Below, piece by piece: positions 62,244 to 64,000 of a stretch of DNA of 64,000 nucleotides; position 1 is the stretch's first letter, and the number at the start of each line of letters is the position of its first letter. Below the pieces are notes generated by a model, which searched no databases, was not told the DNA's origin, and worked only from the letters and a program-made list of their open reading frames with translations. Made by a program: the position numbers and the translations under genes. The stretch is from positions 8,184,001 to 8,248,000 of the forward strand of contig NZ_CP115300.1 in NCBI RefSeq assembly GCF_027625935.1. Reading direction: 5' to 3'. This stretch comes from Streptomyces camelliae (GTDB taxonomy: Bacteria; Actinomycetota; Actinomycetes; Streptomycetales; Streptomycetaceae).

Positions 62244-63677
62244 TCAGTCGGCGGTCCGGCCGAGCTGGACGTTCTCCAGGATCCCGGCCGCGTCGGGCAC
62301 GAGGATCGCCATCGAGTAGTAGGCGGTGACCAGGTAGTTGATGACGGCCTGCTCGTTGATGCCCATGAAGCGGACGTTCAGGCCCGGCTGGAACTCCTCC
62401 GGGATGCCGGTCTGGTACAGGCCGATGACGCCCTGGTCGGCCTCGCCGGTGCGCAGCGCGATGATGCTCGTGGTGTGGTCGTCGCTGATCGGGATCTTGC
62501 TGCACGGGTAGATCGGCACCCCGCGCCAGGCCGGCACCTCGTGCCCGTCGACGCTCGCGGTGCCGGGCACCAGACCGCGCCGGTTGCACTGGCGGAAGAA
62601 GGCCGCGATCGCCTTCGGGTGGGCGAGGAACACCTTGGTCTTGCGCCGCATGGACAGCAGCTCGTCCATGTCGTCCGGGCAGGGCGGGCCGGTGAAGGTG
62701 CTGATCCGCTGGCCGTAGTCGACGTTGTGCAGCAGCCCGAACTCGCGGTTGTTGACCAGCTCCCACTCCTGGCGCTCGCGGATCTCCTCCACGGTCAGGC
62801 GCAGCTGCTGCTGCGTCTGGTCCATGGGGTGGTTGTAGAGATCGGCGATGCGGGTGTGCACCCGCAGCACGGTCTGGGTGAGGGACAACTCGTATTCGCG
62901 CGGGGCGAGTTCGTAGTCCACGAAGCCGCCCTGCAGGGTCGGCTCGCCGGTGTGGCCGGCCTGCACCGGCACCTCGGCCTCGCCCTTGCGGTTCATGGGC
63001 CTGCGCTGCCGCTCGACGTACGCCTGGAGGTGCGCGGCGAGGGACGGCGCCCGGTCGGTGACCTCCCGGACGACGTTCCAGGGCAGGGCGAGGACCACGC
63101 CCGGGGTGTCGGCCCGCACCGAGGACAGCCACAGCGGGTCGGACTGGCCGACCGCCTCGTCGCCCATCTGGTCGCCCGCGGTGACGACCCCGGTGATCTC
63201 CTCGTCGCCGTACTTGCCGTTGGTGAAGCGGGTGAAACGGCCGTGGACGACGAGGTACGCCTCGGTCACGGGCTGGCCCGCCTCGAACAGCACCTGCCCG
63301 GCGCGCACCTCGCGGGGCTGGAAGCGTCCGGCGATCTCCTGCAGGACCTCGCCGTCGGGGTAGCCACGCAGGATCGGCAGCTCGGTCAGGGTCTCCGGGA
63401 TCACCCGGATGTCGTCGGCGCCGTTGTGCTCGAAGTGCACCCGGCCGCGTCCGGTGCGCAGCTGGAGCCGGCGGTTGACCCGGTAGGTGCCGCCCTTGAC
63501 GTCCACCCACGGCAGGGTCTTCAGCAGCCATCGGGAGGTGATGGCCTGCATCTGCGGTTCGGACTTGGTGGTGGTGGTGAGCTGGCGTGCCGCCCGGGTG
63601 CTCAGGCTGGTGAGCTGTCCGTCCGGGTCGGGGACGGGTTCATCGATGACGGAACCGGTGGCGTCCGGTGTGGACAC
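62244..63677 (-). CDS. eshA: Family 2B encapsulin shell protein (EshA-like), with inserted cNMP-binding domain
   Basis: A 477-residue protein easily mistaken for a CRP-type regulator. A short N-terminal arm and E-loop region ([19 protein letters not shown]) precede a cyclic-nucleotide-binding-like insert (about residues 95-225: [31 protein letters not shown]). The rest has the HK97-type phage-capsid fold pattern of EshA ([73 protein letters not shown]). There is no helix-turn-helix. Family 2B shells in Streptomyces enclose 2-MIB synthase, encoded next here. GTG 63677 follows GGAGGGAAT. Confidence 0.88.
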   Translation of the reverse strand: MSTPDATGSVIDEPVPDPDGQLTSLSTRAARQLTTTTKSEPQMQAITSRWLLKTLPWVDVKGGTYRVNRRLQLRTGRGRVHFEHNGADDIRVIPETLTELPILRGYPDGEVLQEIAGRFQPREVRAGQVLFEAGQPVTEAYLVVHGRFTRFTNGKYGDEEITGVVTAGDQMGDEAVGQSDPLWLSSVRADTPGVVLALPWNVVREVTDRAPSLAAHLQAYVERQRRPMNRKGEAEVPVQAGHTGEPTLQGGFVDYELAPREYELSLTQTVLRVHTRIADLYNHPMDQTQQQLRLTVEEIRERQEWELVNNREFGLLHNVDYGQRISTFTGPPCPDDMDELLSMRRKTKVFLAHPKAIAAFFRQCNRRGLVPGTASVDGHEVPAWRGVPIYPCSKIPISDDHTTSIIALRTGEADQGVIGLYQTGIPEEFQPGLNVRFMGINEQAVINYLVTAYYSMAILVPDAAGILENVQLGRTAD

Positions 63678-64000
63678 ATTCCCTCCAGCGGGGCGCAACG
63701 GGGGTGACGGGATTGGTCGGTGGTGCTCCGGGTGGAGCTGCGCACGGATCAGCCAAACAGGCCGGATGATCACCGGGTAAGGCGTGAAAGGGGCGGTTGA
63801 GCGCGCGGGTTGTGCAAACTCGCCGTTCGCGTCAAACAGTCGGCGCGCGGCTGTGTGCACGCTTCCGGTCGCCTCCGCGCAGAGGTTTCTTGGCCGCCCT
63901 TCACCCGTCCGGGCGAACTGATCGTGCCCGGAACATTACTCTCCGCGACCTTCCGGGCGGGCGGCTCCGGCCCCGGCCGCTCGGCGCGCGGGCCGACGGG
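63678..64000. promoter_or_regulatory. Upstream region of the encapsulin/2-MIB operon
   Basis: 323 bp with no credible gene; it should contain the operon promoter. A TTGACG on the minus strand near 63835 is a possible -35. No operator could be assigned. Confidence 0.3.

Noticed and set aside
62244..63677. CRP/FNR-type transcription factor
   Set aside because: A cNMP-binding-like segment is present, but there is no helix-turn-helix and the remaining ~300 residues match the EshA/encapsulin layout.

Overview
The window is chromosomal DNA from a Streptomyces species. It is very GC-rich with strong G/C bias at third codon positions. It carries markers largely confined to that genus: a long chaplin, an SsgA-like protein, an NsdA-like TPR regulator, a streptophobe membrane protein, a DUF397 protein, leaderless TAGGCT-type promoters, and the 2-methylisoborneol (earthy odour) locus. 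No rRNA, tRNA or CRISPR array was seen. The only mobile-element trace is a short IS200/IS605-like end.

Layout. 1-5.8 kb: an acyl-CoA catabolic cluster (FadD19-like ligase divergent from EchA19-like hydratase, DUF35 protein, two thiolase-fold Ltp-like proteins), resembling the mycobacterial sterol side-chain genes; an IS605-like remnant sits inside this operon. 5.9-11.8 kb: DUF397 protein, tandem universal stress protein, a 0.7 kb gene-free stretch, a conserved hypothetical protein, a secreted PGRP-type amidase and a phosphotransferase-like protein. 12-15.8 kb: developmental regulators (NsdA-like, PAS-SpoIIE phosphatase, SsgA-like protein). 15.9-25.5 kb: Tat-exported phospholipase C behind a PHO-box-like site, a Gfo/Idh/MocA oxidoreductase, a BaeRF-like protein, an alpha/beta hydrolase, asparagine synthetase, a small secreted protein and a secreted tripeptidyl-aminopeptidase-like enzyme. 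25.7-33.6 kb: a sortase-anchored long chaplin behind a BldN-like promoter, GNAT proteins, an MFS/deaminase pair divergent from a MerR regulator, a 3 x 32 bp hairpin repeat, a secreted two-domain protein and an SPW membrane protein.

33.8-37.6 kb: a sulfur-scavenging locus, with a 27-residue leader peptide holding two consecutive Cys codons, followed by SsuE-like and SsuD-like genes; a broken HXXEE gene and an acyl-CoA-dehydrogenase-fold enzyme lie beyond. 37.7-48.5 kb: a DGPF protein/ECF42 sigma pair, aldehyde dehydrogenase, aldo/keto reductases, BlaI-M56, glyoxalase-like protein, adenosine deaminase, DinB protein, a LysR regulator with a clear T-N11-A operator, and a SnoaL-like protein. 48.8-57.4 kb: a signalling block in which a double-FHA ABC exporter, an SH3-like protein and a soluble Ser/Thr kinase are co-directional and nearly contiguous, recalling mycobacterial PknF-Rv1747; next to it are a streptophobe protein, a DUF6777 protein with 54 bp tandem repeats, an RsbW-like ATPase and a ClgR/PopR-like regulator. 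57.4-64 kb: epoxide hydrolase, PhnB-like protein, APH-like kinase, then the three-gene 2-methylisoborneol operon: GPP methyltransferase, 2-MIB synthase, and a protein that looks like a CRP-type regulator but has the layout of a family 2B encapsulin shell (EshA type).

The most informative items are the encapsulin/2-MIB operon with its unusual synthase, the FHA-transporter/SH3/kinase module, the cysteine leader in front of ssuE-ssuD, and the IS605-like scar that appears to have supplied a new stop codon and a new ribosome binding site inside the acyl-CoA operon.
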